21,567 nucleotides of DNA from Kutzneria sp036403095. Its GTDB lineage: Bacteria > Actinomycetota > Actinomycetes > Mycobacteriales > Pseudonocardiaceae. A model generated the notes under the pieces. It made no database searches. It had not been told where the DNA came from and saw only the letters and a list, made by a program, of their open reading frames with translations. The position numbers were made by a program, and so were the translations under genes. The stretch spans positions 1 through 21,567 of the forward strand of contig DASWRQ010000430.1 in the NCBI GenBank assembly GCA_036403095.1. The letters are read 5' to 3'. The stretch's first letter is position 1, and each line of letters begins with the position of its first letter. Below, in pieces: positions 19,010 through 21,567 of the stretch.

Positions 19010-21213
19010 ACCTCGGCCGGCTGCTGCTGCTCGCCCCGCCTGACGGCGGCGAGCAGCAGCTGTGCCACGTCGACGACCTCGACGTGCTCGCCGGCGGCCT
19101 GCTCCGACTTACGGGCGGTCAGGCCGTCGCTGAGCATGACCCGGCAGAACGGGCAGCCGGTGGCGATCTTCGTGGGGGCGGTGCCGAGTGCCTCGTCGAC
19201 CCGCTCCACGTTGATGCGCTTGCCGATCCGCTCTTCCATCCACATCCGCGCGCCGCCGGCGCCGCAGCACATGGAGCGATCGCCGTGCCGGGGCATCTCC
19301 CGCAGCGCGGCCCCGGTGGCCCCGACGAGCTCGCGCGGCGCGTCGTAGACCTTGTTGTGCCGGCCCAGGTAGCACGGGTCGTGGTAGGTGACGTCCTCGG
19401 CGATGGGCGCGACGGGCACCAACCGCTTCTCCCGCACCAGCTTGTTGAGCAGCTGGGTGTGGTGCACGACCTCGAACGTCCCACCCAGTTGCGGGTACTC
19501 GTTGGCCAGGGTGTTGAAGCAGTGCGCGCAGGTGACGACGATCTTGCGCTTGCTCGGCTCGCGGCCGTCGAAGACGGTGTTGAGCACCTCGACGTTCTGC
19601 TGGGCCAGCATCTGGAACAGGAACTCGTTGCCGGCGCGGCGCGCCGGGTCGCCGGTGCAGGTCTCCTCCGGGCCGAGCACGGTGAACTTCACCTCGGCGT
19701 TGTGCAGCAGCTCGGCCACCGCCTGCGTGGTCTTCTTGGCCCGGTCCTCGAACGCGCCGGCGCAGCCGACCCAGAACAGGTACTCGACGTCAGCGGCCAG
19801 CTCGCCGTCGAACACCGGCACCTCGAACGGCAGCCCCTCGGTCCAGGCCAGCCGGTCCTTGGCGTTCTGGCCCCACGGGTTGCCCTTGTTCTCCAGGTTC
19901 TTGAACATCCCGCCCAGCTCGGTGGGGAAGTTCGACTCGATGAGCACCTGGTAGCGCCGCATGTCGACGATGTGGTCCACGTGCTCGATGTCCACCGGGC
20001 ACTGCTCGACGCACGCGCCGCAGCTGGTGCACGACCACAGCACGTCGGGGTCGATGACGCCGAACTCCTCGCCGCCACCGATCAGCGGCCGGCCGGACTC
20101 GGCCAGCGCGAGCACGTCGATCTTGGCCAGCCGGGCCTCGGCGTCGTCGCCGACGATGCCGATCTCGTCGCCGGCCATGTCCTTGCGGCCGCCGGCCAGC
20201 AGATACGGGGCCTTGGCGTAGGCGTGGTCGCGCAGCTGGGTGATGAGCAGCTTGGGCGACAGCGGCTTGCCGGTGTTCCAGGCCGGGCACTGGGACTGGC
20301 AGCGGCCGCACTCGGTGCAGGTGCTGAAGTCCAGCCAGCCCTTCCAGCTGAAGTCCTCGATCTTGCCGGCGCCGAAGACGTCCTTCTCCGGGTCGGCCTC
20401 CTCGAAGTCGAGCGGCTTGCCGCCGCTCATCATCGGCCGCAGCGCGCCGAGCGCGACGGCGCCGTCGTCCTCACGCTTGAAGTAGATGTTGAAGAAGGCG
20501 CTGAACCGGTGCCAGGCCACGCCCATGGTCAGGTTCTTCGACACCACGGCCAGCCAGATCATGCCGGACAGCAGCTTGACGATCGCCATCACGGAGACCA
20601 GGTCCGGATTGGCCGGCAGCAGGTGGCCGACGGGCCCGGTGACGAAGTTGGCCCACAGCGGCTGGTTCTCGAGGCCGCTGGCCTCCTTGAACGCCTTGAC
20701 GCCGAGAATGCCCAGGCCCTCGATGATGACCACGGCCTCGACGAAGTAGGCCTGCTTGAAGTTGGAGCCGGCGAACCGGGACAGGCGGTCGGCCTGCCGC
20801 GGGTGGTTGAGCTGGCGGATGACGGCCAGCGCCACGCCGCCGACGAAAGTGCCGACGCCGAGCGCCTCGGTGACGAAGTTCCACACGGCCCAGTCGCCGA
20901 TGATCGGCCAGTGCCAGGCCGGCACGAAGACCTCGCCGTAGGCCTCGAACAGCACGAGCGAGCCGATCAGGAAGCCCCACATGACCAGCCAGTGCCACGG
21001 CGCGACGGTGCGCACCTTGGCCATCCTGGTGTGCGCGGCGAACTCCTTGACCAGGGTGGCCAACCTGGGCAGGAACGGGCCGCTGCGGGTGGGGTCGGGC
21101 TGGCCGAGCCGGATGGTTCGCACCTGGCGCAGCACGGCCGCGGCGAACATGCCCCACGCGACGACGCTGACGGCAACACCGATCACGCCGAGCGTGATCT
21201 GCAGAGCACCCAT
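19006..21213 (-). CDS. etfD: membrane Fe-S oxidoreductase, EtfD-like (ETF:quinone electron transfer)
   Basis: The 735-residue protein joins a membrane part (about 1-245, five to six hydrophobic helices, NarI/DsrM-like), two 4Fe-4S clusters and two heterodisulfide-reductase CCG domains. Cluster 1 is C299TECGRCQSQC309; cluster 2 is C395TSCGACVEQC405. The CCG-type motifs are VTCAHCFNTLANEYP, HDPCYLGRHNKVYD and SMCCGAGGARMWMEE. The architecture matches mycobacterial Rv0338c, named EtfD, which passes electrons from electron-transfer flavoprotein to the quinone pool during fatty-acid oxidation. ATG 21213 has a strong ribosome site (GAGGGAG). A palindromic operator at 21265-21282, shared with fadE5, lies just above a possible -10 (TAGGCT, 21259-21254). 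The shared site ties it to acyl-CoA dehydrogenation. Gene symbol by analogy. Confidence 0.9.
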   Translation of the reverse strand: MGALQITLGVIGVAVSVVAWGMFAAAVLRQVRTIRLGQPDPTRSGPFLPRLATLVKEFAAHTRMAKVRTVAPWHWLVMWGFLIGSLVLFEAYGEVFVPAWHWPIIGDWAVWNFVTEALGVGTFVGGVALAVIRQLNHPRQADRLSRFAGSNFKQAYFVEAVVIIEGLGILGVKAFKEASGLENQPLWANFVTGPVGHLLPANPDLVSVMAIVKLLSGMIWLAVVSKNLTMGVAWHRFSAFFNIYFKREDDGAVALGALRPMMSGGKPLDFEEADPEKDVFGAGKIEDFSWKGWLDFSTCTECGRCQSQCPAWNTGKPLSPKLLITQLRDHAYAKAPYLLAGGRKDMAGDEIGIVGDDAEARLAKIDVLALAESGRPLIGGGEEFGVIDPDVLWSCTSCGACVEQCPVDIEHVDHIVDMRRYQVLIESNFPTELGGMFKNLENKGNPWGQNAKDRLAWTEGLPFEVPVFDGELAADVEYLFWVGCAGAFEDRAKKTTQAVAELLHNAEVKFTVLGPEETCTGDPARRAGNEFLFQMLAQQNVEVLNTVFDGREPSKRKIVVTCAHCFNTLANEYPQLGGTFEVVHHTQLLNKLVREKRLVPVAPIAEDVTYHDPCYLGRHNKVYDAPRELVGATGAALREMPRHGDRSMCCGAGGARMWMEERIGKRINVERVDEALGTAPTKIATGCPFCRVMLSDGLTARKSEQAAGEHVEVVDVAQLLLAAVRRGEQQQPAEV

Positions 21214-21253
21214 TGCTCCCTCGCCCTTCCCGTTACGGACAAGTCGTCCGGGA

Positions 21254-21282
21254 AGCCTAAACGAAGTTACTGGCCGGTAACT
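21254..21282 (-). promoter_or_regulatory. etfD promoter and fad-type operator
   Basis: AGTTACTGGCCGGTAACT (21265-21282) is palindromic at 16 of 18 positions. On the minus strand it lies 5 nt above a TAGGCT -10 box (21259-21254), covering the -35 and spacer. The core TTACTGGCCGGTAA equals fadE5 operator copy 1 at 13 of 14 bases. Confidence 0.65.
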
Positions 21283-21353
21283 ACTTGACGTGGCGTGGGT
21301 CGCACCACTGAAGGGAACACGGGGCGGGGGTCGGACGTTGGACGAGCAGGAAG

Positions 21354-21374
21354 CTTGAGCGGACTGGACTCAAC
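21354..21374. promoter_or_regulatory. HAIR element 1 (HspR site)
   Basis: CTTGAGC-N7-ACTCAAC matches the HspR inverted repeat (CTTGAGT-N7-ACTCAAG) at 12 of 14 positions with the exact 7-nt spacing, 75-95 bp before dnaK. Confidence 0.85.
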
Positions 21375-21392
21375 TCCGGTCCGACTGGCAAA

Positions 21393-21413
21393 CTTGAGTC
21401 AACGCTGCTCAAC
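21393..21413. promoter_or_regulatory. HAIR element 2 (HspR site)
   Basis: CTTGAGT-N7-GCTCAAC matches the HspR consensus at 12 of 14 positions, 39 bp from the first element. Paired sites suggest cooperative repression of dnaK by HspR, relieved by heat. Confidence 0.85.
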
Positions 21414-21448
21414 CGGCAGCGGGCACCAGTATCAGGGAGGCAGTTCAA

Positions 21449-21567
21449 ATGGCGCGTGCGGTCGGCATCGACCTGGGGACGACCAACTCCGTCGTCGCCG
21501 TCCTTGAGGGCGGTGAGCCGACGGTGATCGCCAACTCCGAGGGTTCGCGTACCACCCCGTCCATCGT
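21449..21567 (+). CDS. dnaK: molecular chaperone DnaK (Hsp70), 5' part
   Basis: Only the first 39 codons are inside the window: ARAVGIDLGTTNSVVAVLEG then EPTVIANSEGSRTTPSIV. The GIDLGTTNS motif is the phosphate-1 loop of the Hsp70 ATPase domain, and NSEGSRTTPSIV is its conserved follow-on. DnaK binds unfolded peptides in an ATP-driven cycle with DnaJ and GrpE, which in actinobacteria are encoded just downstream together with hspR. ATG 21449 has the ribosome site GGGAGG (21435-21440) at 8-nt spacing. Two HAIR sites upstream show HspR control. The gene runs off the right edge. Confidence 0.97.
   Translation, partial: MARAVGIDLGTTNSVVAVLEGGEPTVIANSEGSRTTPSI

Noticed and set aside
18928..21288. 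Plus-strand open frame of 786 codons opposite the EtfD-like gene
   Set aside because: It is the antisense of a gene with unmistakable Fe-S motifs; its translation is repetitive Leu/Gly/His-rich with no motifs.
1..21567. CRISPR arrays or insertion sequences
   Set aside because: No regularly spaced repeats and no transposase motifs or terminal inverted repeats were seen; the only mobile remnant is the tRNA-Gly element.

Overview
The window is chromosomal DNA of a high-GC actinomycete. A Pseudonocardiaceae-type host (Amycolatopsis/Kutzneria/Saccharothrix group) fits best. The support is strong GC3 bias, many GTG starts, leaderless promoters, a FadE5-type acyl-CoA dehydrogenase, an EtfD-like Fe-S oxidoreductase and a HspR-type dnaK promoter. 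I cannot fix the genus from sequence alone.

Layout. 1-205: the 3' end of an rRNA operon (5S rRNA and its terminator). 225-2781: a small NYN/PIN-like protein, then a damaged locus with a truncated EVE-like N-terminus running into a KAP-family P-loop NTPase, broken by two frameshifts. 2802-5362: an NHLRC2-like thioredoxin/NHL protein, an orphan GroES-like protein and a convergent small membrane protein. 5595-6488: a secreted protein of unknown function, closed by a bidirectional terminator shared with fadE5 (6548-8383, minus). 8473-9814 (minus): a LuxR-type regulator followed by a LysE-type exporter, divergent from a sugar-porter MFS gene (10096-11472). The spacer between them carries three perfect dyads. 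11506-12786: two VOC (glyoxalase-fold) proteins. 12873-14484: a Tat-type secreted SnoaL-like protein divergent from a LysR regulator.

14629-16157 is the accessory part, a decayed element of about 1.46 kb at a tRNA-Gly(CCC) gene. It has a partial tRNA copy at the left end (26/27 identity over the core), the intact tRNA at the right end, a 23-bp direct repeat near each end, two small cargo genes and an integrase pseudogene reduced to its N- and C-termini. Beyond it lie dcd, a CDF cation transporter (minus), a LANTG cell-wall-anchored SdrD-B-like protein, an EtfD-like membrane Fe-S oxidoreductase (minus), and the start of dnaK behind two HAIR (HspR) sites.

Working together. FadE5 (acyl-CoA dehydrogenase) and the EtfD-like protein (ETF to quinone electron transfer) belong to one pathway. 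Although about 13 kb apart, they carry the same palindromic operator (TTACTGGCnGGTAA type) at their promoters, which suggests one repressor controls both. Seven genes share one start architecture: a TAnnnT -10 box ending 6-7 nt before the start codon, the mark of leaderless transcripts.
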